Shown here: one piece after another, positions 32,705-43,574 of the stretch | How positions within the stretch are numbered: position 1 is the stretch's first letter | Layout: each line of letters begins with the position of its first letter | Translations under genes and position numbers: made by a program | Assembly: GCA_039000515.1 (NCBI GenBank) | Contig: JBCFYV010000012.1 | Location: 113,711,126 to 113,775,125 of the forward strand | Source of the DNA: Timema cristinae | Lineage: Eukaryota > Arthropoda > Insecta > Phasmatodea > Timematidae | Reading direction: 5' to 3' | DNA length: 64,000 nucleotides | The notes under the pieces: model-generated | Told to the model about the DNA's origin: nothing | Database searches by the model: none | Seen by the model: only the letters and a program-made list of their open reading frames with translations

Positions 32705-33431
32705 TTAAAAATGCGGTTGGAACGAGATATCTAAGAAATGTGTGAGGTAAAACTCGTATGGAGATAGTGGGTAATGAATGGGTGTTGAAGGAGTGTGGTT
32801 TGAAAGGGAATAAAATAAGTTAATGTGAAAGAAGCGTTGTACCATGGTATGGGCGTGTTGAGAGGATGATTGTGGATCGAGTGACGAAACAAATATATGA
32901 AGGTAGAGTGTGTGGATCAAAAGGAAGGGTTAGAACACTTAAGGCTTGGCTAAATGTTGTAGACAAATATTTGTAAAAGAGAAAATTGAGAGTTTTAAGA
33001 ACAAAAGAGCATGTATGACACGTTGTATGGTTGTTGTTGAAGAGAAAAGAGTATACAAGGACAGGGAAGTGTGGGGAAAGTTATTATTATTATTATTAGC
33101 ACCGCGTCTTATTACCCGTTCCGCTTATACGCACTTACGCTAATGTGTAATGGTAGGGTGATTATGAGATGAAATGGAGGACCTACAGTTTAACGTGGGA
33201 TCCGAACCACGGTGGAGGCCTTGAATTCCACATATTCACAAGTTGTGATTAATACACGTCTTGTAAGAGGTGAAGGAAGGGTTTAGCAATCAGATAAATC
33301 TGCACCGGGACCCCTAGACCACCAGGTCACCTTGGAGAAAGTTAGTCAGGTTGGATTAGGTATGAAGTTGTTCTTTAAGCTATATGCACAGTTTCTTGCC
33401 TACCCCGTAAGGAAATGGCGTGATTATATAG
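32705..33431 (+). pseudogene. LINE 3' relic, second copy, split by a SINE
   Basis: Homologous to 23,187-23,645. It has gcggttggaacgagatatct, ggagtgtggtttgaa, gaaagaagcgttgtacc, ttgagaggatgattgtggat and ggatcaaaaggaagggttag, then gagttttaagaacaaaagag and gcatgtatgacacgttgtat (an ACMTRC-type motif). The coding signal is broken by stops and a frameshift. A family A SINE (33,084-33,333) interrupts it. The 3' end is resumed by cacagtttcttgcctacccc and ggaaatggcgtgattatata before the (TATG)n array. Confidence 0.85.
33084..33333 (-). mobile_element. SINE family A inserted in the LINE relic
   Basis: The (TTA)n tail is at the left, the tail motif slightly altered (ttacccgttccgcttatac), and the body complete. 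In the head the B-box region is deleted (tgcaccgggacccctagacc). Flanks ggggaaagtta (33,073-33,083) and ggagaaagtta (33,334-33,344) are the duplication with one mismatch. The SINE is therefore younger than the LINE copy. Confidence 0.92.
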
Positions 33432-34349
33432 GTATGTATGTGATGTATGTATGTAATGTATGTATGTATGTATGTATGTAATTTATGTATGTATGTAATG
33501 TATGTATGTATTTAATGTATGTATGTATTTAATGTATGTATGTATGTATGCATTTAATGTATGTAATTTATGTATGTATGTATGTATGTATGTATATATG
33601 TATGTAATGTATGTAATGTATGTAATGTATGTATATATGTATGTAATGTATGTATATATGTATGTATGTATTTAATGTATGTATGTAATTTATGTATGTA
33701 TGTATTAATGTATGTATGTATGTATGTATGTAATGTAATGTATGTAATGTATGTATATATGTATGTATGTATGTATGTATATATGTATGTAATGTATGTA
33801 ATGTATGTAATATTATGTATGTATGTATGTATGTATGTAATGTATGTATGTATGTATGTATGTATGTATGTATGTATGTATGTATGTATGTATGTATGTA
33901 TGTATGTATGTATGTATGTATGTATGTATGTATGTATGTATGTATGTATGTATGTATGTATGTATGTATGTATGTATGTATGTATGTATTAATGTATGTA
34001 TGTAATGTATTATGTATGTATTGTATTTAATGTATGTATGTAATTTTATGTATGTATGTATTTATGTATGTATGTATGTAATTTAGTATTATGTAATTGT
34101 ATGTATATGTATGTAATGTATTATGTAGTAATGTATGTATGTAGTATGTATGTATGTATGTAATGTATGTATGTAATGTATGTATGTATGTATATGTATG
34201 TATGTAATGTATGTATGATGTAATGTATGTAATGTAATGTATGTATGTTATGTATGTAATGTTATGTATGTATGTATTGTATGTATGTAGTATGTATTAT
34301 GTATGTATGTGTATTATTATGTATGAGTATGTTAATTTTATGTATTATG

Positions 34350-34380
<31 letters not shown>

Positions 34381-34395
34381 TGTATGTAATGTATG

Positions 34396-34429
<34 letters not shown>

Positions 34430-34667
34430 TGTATGTATATATGTATGTAATGTATGTAATGTATGTAATGTATGTATATATGTATGTAATGTATGTAATG
34501 TATGTATATATGTATGTATGTATTTAATGTATGTATGTAATTTATGTATGTATGTATTTAATGTATGTATGTAATTTATGTATGTATGTAATGTATGTAT
34601 GTATGTATGTATATATGTATGTATATATGTATATAATGTATGTAATGTATGTAATGTATGTATGTAC
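33432..34667 (+). repeat. (TATG)n array, ~1.24 kb
   Basis: TATG repeats with frequent phase breaks (taatgtatg, tttaatgtatg, tatatatg), and a long pure core at about 33,840-33,990. The array starts exactly at the LINE 3' end. The Met-Tyr-Val-Cys frames on the plus strand and their minus-strand counterparts are repeat products, not genes. Confidence 0.97.
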
Positions 34668-34699
34668 GCACGGCTTAATCTAAGGATTATAGATAAGGA

Positions 34700-34810
34700 A
34701 AGTAATTTGAAGGAAGTGCAACCCACAGAGATTATAACCTTAACCTACCCCTCGACACAGGAAACGTTGGTTGATAGGGAGAGTGACGCCTCAGACCGCG
34801 TGACCCACCC
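34700..34810 (-). mobile_element. Probable SINE family B remnant
   Basis: ttgaaggaagtgcaaccc is the body side. The head side is gggagagtgacgcctcagac and cgcgtgaccc. The middle is lost. Confidence 0.45.
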
Positions 34811-35300
34811 ATACGTTTCTACTGTGCATTGTTCTCTCGGGGCTCGTAGCCTCTGGTCTAGCCTCGCCAGGATCGATAGTAAGGGAGGAGGGGAGGGGGT
34901 ATGTCGCATGCACAAATACAGATTTTATCCTTCCAAGAATGTAGGTCAGCTTTGTCTCGCGGAGAGAGAGAAAAAAAACTCCTTTTAGTGGTCGCTTTAA
35001 AATCTGTAGAAAGTGAACTGGAACAAAAACTAGATTAAAAACTCAAAAGGTTTTCACTTTTTGAAACTTTTACACTTTATTTTCACTCGATTCATATATA
35101 TATATATATATATATACTAAATGGTACGGAACTCCACACGGACTTTCTCGCTCTATTGTTGGAAAATGGAGATATTTACTCAAAACTCCTAATATATATG
35201 AAACGAAATAATATACACTAACAAACCCAAGCATAAATTGGACTATACCTATGAAAAAAAAAATTTTTAGGCCCAGTTTTAAATTTTATAATTTTGTTTT
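34811..35300. other. Unassigned; short (AT)n at ~35,095-35,116
   Basis: No gene or repeat family recognised. Confidence 0.45.
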
Positions 35301-35325
35301 TAAAGAATTATTATTATTAATATAA

Positions 35326-35326
<1 letters not shown>

Positions 35327-35360
<34 letters not shown>
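35327..35360 (+). repeat. (TTA)n microsatellite
   Basis: A TTA run preceding the duplicated 100-bp segment. Confidence 0.9.
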
Positions 35361-35361
<1 letters not shown>

Positions 35362-35449
35362 ATAAATGCAATTCTTACGTATCCAATATATATAACATTT
35401 TTTAAAAGTTTGCAATCAAATGAATCGACCTTCATATCATTCCTCATGC
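35350..35449 (+). repeat. 100-bp duplicated segment, copy 1
   Basis: tcttacgtatccaatatata, agtttgcaatcaaatgaatc and gaccttcatatcattcct match 37,262-37,361 with only a few differences. The two copies are direct repeats about 1.9 kb apart. Confidence 0.85.
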
Positions 35450-35651
35450 CCTCATTTGTATGTTTGGATCGATAAAAAAATATCAATGTTGGGTCCACAA
35501 GGGTCAACCCTTCGTATTAAAATTTCAATTTCCGGTTAGAATTCTCGACCTTTTTTTAGGTGTTGCAAATCTTCATGCCACCGCATTGCAATTAAATTCC
35601 TTATTTATACATTTTGACCAATAAAAAATGTATTTGTCTATAGAGTCTAAA

Positions 35652-35921
35652 GGTGACCTGGCGGTCTAGGGGTAAGGTGTCAACTTCTGTGCTGGGGTCC
35701 GGGGTTCAATCCTCGGTCCCGGCACATATTTATCTGATTACCAAACCCTTCCCTCACCTCTGACAAGACATCTGGTTAATGTGGGGAATGCCAGGCCTCC
35801 ACCGTGGTTCGGATTCCACGTTAAACTGTAGGTCCTCCATTTCATCTCACAATCACCCTACCATTACACATTAGCGTAAGTACGTATAACCCGAACGGGT
35901 AGTAAGACGCGGTGCTGCTGC

Positions 35922-35984
<63 letters not shown>

Positions 35985-35991
35985 TAATAAT
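35652..35991 (+). mobile_element. SINE family A, full length with TSD and long (TAA)n tail
   Basis: Complete head (ggtgacctggcggtctaggg; B box ggggttcaatcctcggtc), body and tail, followed by a ~65-bp TAA array. The flanks tagagtctaaa and tagtctaaa are an imperfect duplication. Confidence 0.93.
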
Positions 35992-36049
35992 ATAGTCTAA
36001 AATGGATATAGATCGTTGTACAAACATTTCTCCTAATAGGTTTAAGGAA

Positions 36050-36250
36050 AAACAACATTTGAGAAAATCGATTTTTCCTCTTTTCGCCCTTTCTTAAACT
36101 ACTCTTAATTTTAAGTTTAAACAGACACACAGACAGACGTCATTGCAAAGCCCACTTTTTAAGGTTTGGGGGGTCTTGAGACGTCGACATCCATCAGCAT
36201 TTCAGGTTAAATTTGCTTTTGCGATCGTAATACTTTTATCTTTTGTGTTC
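36050..36250 (+). repeat. Dispersed repeat family I, partial copy
   Basis: gagaaaatcgatttttcctc, cttaaactactcttaatttt, an (ACAG)-type patch and gatcgtaatacttttatc follow the order seen in the fuller copies. Confidence 0.6.
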
Positions 36251-36431
36251 GAAATGTTAAAAAAAATATTTATTTACGTATAGCTGGAAAGTTATTGGTT
36301 TTATAAAAATATGCTTCAATTAAAATATTTGTATTATAAATAGATATACATATTTTCAATGATAAGTAATTTCATATCTCAAATAGTTTAAGAGATATTA
36401 TAAAAATAATAATTAATTCACCAGACCGGAG

Positions 36432-36830
36432 CCCTTAAAGTCATTTTGCCAAAATATTGAGAGAAGCCATTTTGTTTGGAATATTTATAAATGTTAAGAA
36501 ATGAAATTTAATCAAAATCGTTAGAGCCGATTTTGAGAAAATCGACTTTTTATCTTTTTGCCTTTCATTAAACTACCCTCAATTTTAGGGTTAGATATCC
36601 AATGCCAAAAACCCCTTGGGGCAACCCTATGAAAACCCTAGATACCATGTTTTAACCCGATCGGTAAAATAGTTTAGGCTCTAGTTGGAGGTACAGACAA
36701 ATTGAAAGTAAAAAACAACTTTTTTGGATTCAGGGGTCATGAAACGTCAAGATTCATTAAAATCATGAGTTTGATTTTATTTGACGATCACTATAATTTC
36801 TCTACCTGTAAGATAGCGAGGAAGTAAAAA
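36432..36830 (+). repeat. Dispersed repeat family I, near-complete copy
   Basis: tattgagagaagccattttg, aaatcgttagagccgatttt, tagggttagatatccaatgc, atcggtaaaatagtttaggc, then aacgtcaagattcattaaaa and agatagcgaggaagtaaaaa. The ACAG run is contracted relative to the 25.9-kb copy. Confidence 0.8.
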
Positions 36831-36845
36831 TAGAATACATTAATC

Positions 36846-36935
36846 CTCTTCGGTGGCCACATAGTCCAAGGCGCTAGTCTTTCAATAGACATGACTAAGT
36901 CTACCGTGAATTAGCCCCTCATGGGTAAACAACGC
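36846..36935 (+). mobile_element. tRNA-like SINE head (family B related)
   Basis: tcttcggtggccacatagtc and aaggcgctagtctttcaata match the B head. No recognisable body follows. Confidence 0.45.
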
Positions 36936-37261
36936 GCCTTAAGTTCACGCCTCATTTGTGCAAGAAAGAATCCGGAACAAACGAAACTTTTTGCGGAACA
37001 ATCCGGAACAAACGAAGATTTGAGTCCCAAGCTTCATGTCACCAGCGAACCAGACTAATCGAGTTTGACGTTTAGTCTGCGTGCACACCGATGCGGGTTT
37101 AGTCCCTGTAAGCCTATATTAAATGGTTAAAAATAAATTCAGTAGGACCTATATTGTGTTTTTAATCTCATATATTATCACCATTTGAAATATTTTTCTT
37201 GTCCAAAATTAACTGTTTTCCTTTGTGATATCTTACTACCCATTCAGGAAAGTGAAATAAA

Positions 37262-37361
37262 TATTATTATTATTAATATAAATGTAATTCTTACGTATCC
37301 AATATATATAATATTTTTTAAAAGTTTGCAATCAAATGAATCGACCTTCATATCATTCCTT
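37262..37361 (+). repeat. 100-bp duplicated segment, copy 2
   Basis: Near-identical to 35,350-35,449 and likewise preceded by an ATT-rich run. Confidence 0.85.
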
Positions 37362-37554
37362 AATAAAGACAAAAATAATATTTTGTTAGATTTCAACCAA
37401 ACTCTGCCTATTTTTCGGGTTTTTTCCCCAAAGACTGGAACCTAGCTTTACAAATTATTTTTGTCCATAAAATAAAATAAAAAAATTCTGGTTAATAGAA
37501 GTTTTTTTATATACGAAGTTTATTTAAATGTATATTTTATTTGATTTAGAGGAA

Positions 37555-37690
37555 ATATGCGTGGAGGGAGAGTGAGAAACCATTTAGTAAAAAAATATTT
37601 AAGTAAACCTTACCGGGAATAAAACCATTACTTTCCCATCACCGGTAAACCAAATTGTTGCCTTTGGTCGCATGGCCCATCGGTGAAAGT
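37555..37690 (-). mobile_element. Degenerate SINE family B fragment
   Basis: gcgtggagggagagtgagaa, accatttagtaaaa and a weak B-box side (ccgggaataaaaccatta). Both ends are lost. Confidence 0.55.
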
Positions 37691-37694
37691 TATA

Positions 37695-38080
37695 TTTTTA
37701 AATATATCTAGATAGTGCTCTCCGTATTTTCATGGTTCTAGCACGGCATCGTTTATTTAAAAAAAAAGCATTGTAACAGCGTAGTTAACTTATTACTAAT
37801 AAACGATACACGCCAGAATTACGACTCACCTGACATTTCCTTACTTTGTTTTGGTGTTGGCCACATTGTAATTATACCCTCTCTATTTCTCTCTCCCACA
37901 GGTAAATTATAGGGGTATGTCGAGTAAAGAAAAGAAAAATTAAACACGCAAATAAATAGTAAATCAATTTAATATATGGATCAAAGATTCTTTTCAAAAT
38001 CGCACCTAAAAAACAGGGTTTCACCAAAGCTAATATAATATGTAATAATATAATTTTTTTTAAACTTAATTAAGAATTGA
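37695..38080. other. No recognisable feature
   Basis: AT-rich sequence. Confidence 0.45.
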
Positions 38081-38084
38081 CAAG

Positions 38085-38255
38085 CTTCGGTAGCCGCATG
38101 GTCTAACGCGCTACTCTCGCAGTAGACTAGACTGCCGATGACGGGGAGATAGACGTTCGAATATCCGTCGGGTGTACTGAGGGGGGTTTATCCAAAATGG
38201 TTTTCCACTCTGCCTCTACGTAAATGCGGGTATACGGTGCTAAAAATAACTGGTA
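38085..38255 (+). mobile_element. SINE family B, internally deleted
   Basis: Excellent head (gcttcggtagccgcatggtc, taacgcgctactctcgcagt) and B box (gacgttcgaatatccgtc), then gtgtactgaggggggttta. The body jumps from aaatgcgggtata straight to cggtgctaaaaata, so most of the tail is missing. Confidence 0.88.
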
Positions 38256-38299
38256 CGTACAGTACAACACAATGGTTGCTTTTCATCTTCATAGAGGTA

Positions 38300-38445
38300 T
38301 TTAAAATGTACTTTATGAACCGACTGAATATATCAGCACACGACTTATAAAAGGGGAAACCCCAAATCCACTATTAATATAGTCTTTAGGCCATGCCAAA
38401 CCCGGGACTTAGAAGACAAACATGCTACCAAGTGAGCTAAGGTGT
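38300..38445 (-). mobile_element. SINE family E, partial
   Basis: taaaaggggaaaccccaaat, ggccatgccaaacccgggac and agctaaggtgtcaggcc correspond to the E body, B box and head. It is internally shortened. Confidence 0.65.
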
Positions 38446-38449
38446 CAGG

Positions 38450-38930
38450 CCACAACGGCTCATAGCAGCTTATTAAAACAAGTAGAGATGGATCAAATCA
38501 CTCGGCAATGGCGTGGTTGGTGCTAGGATAAGGAAGAGAGGGCAAAGAGATACTGAGCAATGGACTGAGAGAGAAATATAATGAGCAAGGAAAATAACGA
38601 ATAATAGCGAGTAAGGTTATGGGAAATAGAGTGGAAGAAAGAGACACGGTGAGGGATAAGGAAAGCAGGTAGGTAAAGAACGGGTGAGATCAAAAGAGAA
38701 AGAAAGAGAGAGAAAAGTATTGAGAAGGGAGCAAGGCCTTTGGGAACGTAGGGAGAGAGACGAATGACAAATCAAAGTGAAGGATGTCATTTAGAAAAGG
38801 GTCAGTAAACTAATGACGATTGTCCAGGGAACACGCGCCGACACCAAATAAATGTGACTACGGATGACAACGACAAACAGTGAGGCGATGGGGAAAGAGA
38901 AAGAGGCGTTCATCTCCTCCGGTACAGTTT
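38450..38930. other. Purine-rich unassigned stretch
   Basis: GA-rich sequence at about 38,530-38,770 with no coding signal. Confidence 0.45.
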
Positions 38931-38934
38931 TTAG

Positions 38935-39090
38935 GTAACGTAAATGTCGGAGTTTAAATCCCGGTTGGATGCACTGAGGATGGTTTAACCCCACAATTGG
39001 AGGTACATTTCCTCTAACCTCCTCTAAATTCCTCATCCCAATCCTATAAGTGTATATCTGGATAACCTGGACAGGTAGTAAGAGATGATG
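38935..39090 (+). mobile_element. Degenerate SINE family B fragment
   Basis: gtcggagtttaaatcccggt (B-box side), gatgcactgaggatggttta, then an abbreviated body and the tail ctggacaggtagtaagagat. Confidence 0.6.
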
Positions 39091-39479
39091 AGCAATAAAA
39101 ATCAAAGAGTTATTTTTTAATATTCACATTAGTTTATGAATATATTAAAAATTTAATAAAGCACTTTTTTTTAAAATATTTTCTTGCATTCAGTTATTTT
39201 AATAGTACATATTTTAGAAGTGGAAGTTTAATTTAAACGCTTATTGAGCGGGTCTGGCGCGTCATTCGCAAGAGCAATTTAATCCCTCCTTTCTTTGTTT
39301 ATTTATGAGTTTCAGATCGGATTAAATATTCTTTAATAAAAATACTTAGTGATATTTTGAATGATGGCGTTAGTAAAAATAGAAGGAACGAGGTCTACTT
39401 TGTAAAGCTAAATTAGTCGCAAAGAGTTTATGAAATTATATTTGATATAATAATTAGTATATTTGCGCCCATAATAAAC

Positions 39480-39700
39480 AGCAAACCATTCTGAACGTAT
39501 TTTCTGGTAACGGGAAGATCTGGATTCGAATCTCGGGTGTAGTGAAGGTGTTGTTTTTTTTCTTCATTAATAGTTTTTTACTCTTCCTCCTTTAAAATCT
39601 CTCTCTCTCTCTCTCCATGCAAATGAGGATATATTGCCTTTAAATTATACTTTCTTTATCCTTAACCCATTAGTTTAAGTAAATGCTTAAAGCTTTTAAG
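39480..39700 (+). mobile_element. Degenerate SINE family B fragment
   Basis: gatctggattcgaatctcgg (B box), gtagtgaaggtgttg, a CT-rich expansion near 39,598-39,615, then tgcaaatgaggatatatt and acccattagtttaag. Confidence 0.6.
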
Positions 39701-39784
39701 GGAACGCTAGAAAATGTGGTTTTTTTTTTGCAGTTTTTGTATTTTCACATTATGTTAGTCAAAATAAATGAAATATTTCTTCAG

Positions 39785-40095
39785 TAGAAACACGGAGTTT
39801 AATTTTCTTCACACGGTGACCTCAACAGTTGTTCAATATATGTCGAGGGTGTCCTGGAATTTAACGACAACTTTTTCCCTTCGTTTAAAAAGTTTCTAGT
39901 CTAATGCCGCTATACTCAATCATTATTCATAAGAGATTTTCAACAACTATTGATATCACCATGTGTAGATAGTTAAACTCAATGTTGTCACTGGAGCAAT
40001 ATTTGGGTTATTTTGACCAAAAAAAATGTTATGATATAAAAGCTGCAAAAACACTGGACTTTTATCGTGTACCCTACATCCCCATCTTAAGAGTG
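39785..40095 (+). repeat. Dispersed repeat family H, copy 2
   Basis: gtgtcctggaatttaacgac, tcaacaactattgatatcac and ctacatccccatcttaa keep the order seen at 19.26-19.55 kb. Confidence 0.55.
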
Positions 40096-40319
40096 GTAAG
40101 ACGAGGTGCAAAAAATATATAAATATATGCATGGCCCAAACCTTGTATCCATGTACAGAACATATATAGTTACAGTTGCGTCCACATCGATGGACACACG
40201 AACAAAGGCGTCAGCCTCTTGTTTGGTTTGTCTGTGATGGGGTATAAACTTACTTCATTCAAAATTCCAGCCCATTATCTTCTCTTTCCCCCCTCCCCCC
40301 CCGTCCCTTTATTTAATGT

Positions 40320-40525
40320 ATTTATAGTGCACTTTCTGAACAGACTGATTAAAACCAACATACTACTTAATAAACTAACTTAAATCTAGAACAGACACAA
40401 CATCCAACCCCCGTTCGTTAATTCAATAGGGGGAACCCATATTTCACCAATGATACGTTTTTAGGCCATGCCAGGAATCAAACCTGGGACCCTTAGTCCA
40501 ATAGACAAACATTCTACCGAAGACT
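40320..40525 (-). mobile_element. SINE family E copy
   Basis: tgcactttctgaacagactg, acaacatccaacccccgttc and tttcaccaatgatacgtttt. B box gccaggaatcaaacctggga. The head is degraded. Confidence 0.8.
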
Positions 40526-40620
40526 ACTATATTTTACGGCTTTAGTGAAAATATACAGAAGATAGCTTAACTAGGACGGGTAGTAAGAACCAGAGATAAT
40601 AAAAACAACTTTTGAGGACA

Positions 40621-40850
40621 TACTTCCACAGATTTGTTTTGTGGACAGAGTCTTACTACCCGTCCGAAATATCTGAATACTTCCACAGATTTGTTTTGTG
40701 GACAGAGTCTTACTACCCGTCCGAAATATCTGAATACTTCCACAGATTTGTTTTGTGGACAGAGTCTTACTACCCGTCCGAAATATCTGAATACTTCCAC
40801 AGATTTGTTTTGTGGACAGAGTCTTACTACCCGTCCGAAATATCTGAATA
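40621..40850 (+). repeat. 57-bp tandem repeat, 4 near-identical units, containing a SINE tail segment
   Basis: The unit contains tacttccacagatttgtttt, gtggacagagtcttactacc and cgtccgaaatatctgaa. Units start at 40621, 40678, 40735 and 40792. The stretch gtcttactacccgtccg is the inverted shared A/B tail. Just upstream, gacgggtagtaagaacc (40,575) is the same tail in the other orientation. Frames stay open on both strands because 57 is a multiple of 3. Confidence 0.95.
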
Positions 40851-40969
40851 CTTAACAATATATGGGGGTAGGGATGAGTTAGGTAAAATATTTGGTAAAT
40901 GTACCTTTCGTTTATCCTGTATGATATCAAGTCTACCTTGCGTTGTCCTACTATGGCATAGCTTATAAG

Positions 40970-41175
40970 AAAGAGCCATAGTGCGATACGTCATGGTTAG
41001 ATGGTTACCGTTAAAGGTAAACGGAGTGTACCTGCGTTGACGTGGGAGGATGGTGGAGAACCATTTAATAAAAAACAATCTCAGTACACCCAGTTGGGGC
41101 TCAAATCCTGACCTCCTTGTTTCGGCGATTCATCTATTGCGAGAGGGACGCCTTAGAACATTTAACCACCTATGG
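40970..41175 (-). mobile_element. Diverged SINE family B copy
   Basis: aaacggagtgtacctgcgtt, ggatggtggagaaccattta, B box cagttggggctcaaatcctg, head side tgcgagagggacgccttaga. Confidence 0.75.
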
Positions 41176-41285
41176 CTGGTCAGATGAGTTTAATTTTTAA
41201 ATTTGATATGATTACAAATTAATTTAAAACGGTATGTTGAAGTGTTTCATCAAAAACTTTTATATTAAAAAACTAATTAAAAATT

Positions 41286-41490
41286 TCATCTTAGTATCCG
41301 TCCGGGAAAAACACACATTTTTATCACTTTAAATAGGTTGGTAGGAGTAGTAAATAATGTAAAGGAAAATATACTCGCATTTGCATGGAGGGAGTTTGGG
41401 AAATGATTTATTAAGGAAAAAACTCAATATATCTCGGATGGGATTCAAACCCCGACCTCCTCATCTACCGGAAAATCAGACCAGATGGGT
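41286..41490 (-). mobile_element. Diverged SINE family B copy
   Basis: catcttagtatccgtccggg (tail), atatactcgcatttgcatgg (body), B box gggattcaaaccccgacc. The head is lost. Confidence 0.72.
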
Positions 41491-41536
41491 TTGAAATTTT
41501 GTCCACGTAATCATCGATGTAGGAAACATAAAAACA

Positions 41537-42250
41537 ATAATTGATAGTAAGGTTGTGTGTTCTTTTTTATTATTTTTATTCCCTTCTCCTTATTTTAAAT
41601 AGGTTTTAGTTTTTCTTCTATGACGACGACATGCTTCGGTGATTTTTCACCATCTTCAAGTCTAAGGAAAACCAATGTTATCTCAAATTATTGTAAACAA
41701 ATATGTTATAAAAATATGAATTTAAAAAGAATAAACATTAGAAATTGAAATAGCTAAGAGATACTATAATGTAATATACGAAATATTAAATAGATAATCA
41801 TTTAAATTAACATGCTTATAAAATATCCGATTTGTATTAATGATGATTGATTTTACTTCATACTGTTGGAAAGTTTGTGAAATTTTACGGTTTGATATGG
41901 AATAATTTTTAGTGAGTTTCAAAAACTTTTCAATCTATGAAGTAAAACTAATCATCTTTAATACAAATAAGGTATGTATAAACTTGTTAATTTAAATGAT
42001 TACATATTTAATATTTCGTATACCACATATAGTTTCTCTTGGCTATTTCCATTTATAATGTTTAATTTTTCATAACGTTATGACATACTTTTATACAATA
42101 ATTTGAATTAACATTGGTTTTCCTCAGACTTGAAGATGGCGAAAAATCATCGAAATATGTCGTCGTCAAAGAAGAAAACTAAAACGTTTATAAAATAAGG
42201 AGACTATAACAAAATAATAAAAAAGAAGATATGACCTTACTATCAATTAT
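41537..42250. repeat. ~715-bp foldback (long palindrome)
   Basis: The outer arms ataattgatagtaagg and ccttactatcaattat are perfect complements. The match continues imperfectly for more than 300 bp each side: gacgacgacatgcttcggtg on the left against catcgaaatatgtcgtcgtc on the right, and tcttcaagtctaaggaaaac against cctcagacttgaagatgg. The loop is about 30 bp near 41,890-41,925. No coding frame was found. It could be a foldback transposon or an inverted pair of retroelement ends. Confidence 0.85.
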
Positions 42251-42387
42251 CATTACTCCTTGCCAAATAAACATGAACATTATTAGAAATAAAAATACTA
42301 AGTTAATTTAGCCACCACCTTAAATTAAACCAAGGTCCCTTAAAAGTATGAGACCTAGCCCACCATTCCAAAAATAACACAATAGGG

Positions 42388-43572
42388 AAGGGGTGGCCAA
42401 ACAGTCGATCGTGATCTAACGATCAACCACGGCCCCTAGTTTGGTCAATCAACTGGTCGATCGATCAAAAAATATTTAGAGAAAGAAAATGAAATAAAGG
42501 TTTTGCAGATTTTTCTCAAATCAACATTAGAAAATCGAAATATTGAAGCTGTCTGACTGATGACCACTTTCAATCCTGCCTTCATTTATGACAGAGTGAT
42601 TAGGTACTCACATCCAACAACAAACTATCCTAAGATTATTCGGCGTCATGTATCAACTTAACAGTCAAGTGTTTGATGAGAAAACACCTGTTCCAGGAAA
42701 ATTTTACATTATGTGGTTTGCACGACCTAAGTTTACCTGGATGACAGCTCGAAATGTTACTATAAATTAATCCCTAATATATAACTTCACCAACAGCTGA
42801 CATCTATCACTTTGGATGACTGTAATAAAAGCGGGTGGTAATATATTAATGTGATAGTTAACCACAGTAATTTAGGCCAATATTATTTATATATTTATTT
42901 GAGGACGGACACAAAGTTTATTTATAGTTTTATTCCACTTAAAAAAATATTCACACCACTTTCACAGAAACTTCTAACGAACATAACTTCAAAATGGAGA
43001 CAGACGAATCTAAACCATATGGTTGAACATGATGGTAAACAAGTTGTTTACAATGATGCAGGCACGCAGTTGATGAAAATATTTTATTCAGTTAAATATT
43101 TCAAAATAAGATAAAATAATCATAAAATCATTTATTGTATGTAAAAGAAATGACAACAATTTTCTCTTTTCCAAGTAAATACGATGCCTGTATTAAAATA
43201 TATTGATGTGTGCACTATATTACACAAAATCAGTAACGTTCCAAAACGACAGGTAAGTACATTTAATTATGTTTAAAATATTGTTTCAAGTTGGATAAAA
43301 AGGAATTATTTAAAAAAAATGAAATAGTATGAGAAAATTTAAGTTTACGTTATTTTAAATGTAATATATAAAAGGTAATTAAAGATATTTACATTTATAA
43401 CAAAACAGTGATCTTTTACAAGTGTTGGCAACCCAAAACCTAAACATATGATTTTAGAACTGTCATCCAGGTAAAAACCTATCGTGAACAGTCTGTATGT
43501 TTATGTAGTAGATGGCAAAAGATTTTCCTTCCCCGTAGAAAATCTCTAGATCAAAAAGTCTAGCCACTCTTG
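42388..43572. mobile_element. Possible hAT-like element (1.19 kb, degenerate)
   Basis: The left end aaggggtggccaaacagtcg with gatcgtgatc, and the inverted right end caagagtggctagacttttt with gatctagagatttt, resemble the CAGGGGTGGCCAAAC…GATC ends of hAT elements. The complementary pair acctggatgacag (42,736) and ctgtcatccaggt (43,460) supports inverted ends. The flanks match only 5 of 8 bases. The frame at 42,851-43,114 is not recognisable as transposase. Confidence 0.45.
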
Positions 43573-43574
43573 CT

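Noticed and set aside
33570..34988. Several 70-150 codon frames rich in Met-Tyr-Val-Cys or Ile-His-Thr-Tyr
   Set aside because: They are translations of the (TATG)n array on both strands and have no coding meaning.
35350..37361. LTR retrotransposon with 100-bp LTRs
   Set aside because: The duplicated segment lacks TG…CA ends, a primer-binding site and a polypurine tract, and the interior holds only other repeats.
40567..40968. Repetitive peptides of 19-residue period on both strands
   Set aside because: Products of the 57-bp tandem repeat, open in several frames at once.
42851..43114. hAT transposase fragment in the 1.19-kb element
   Set aside because: No recognisable transposase motif in the 87-codon frame, and the flanks do not form a clear 8-bp duplication.
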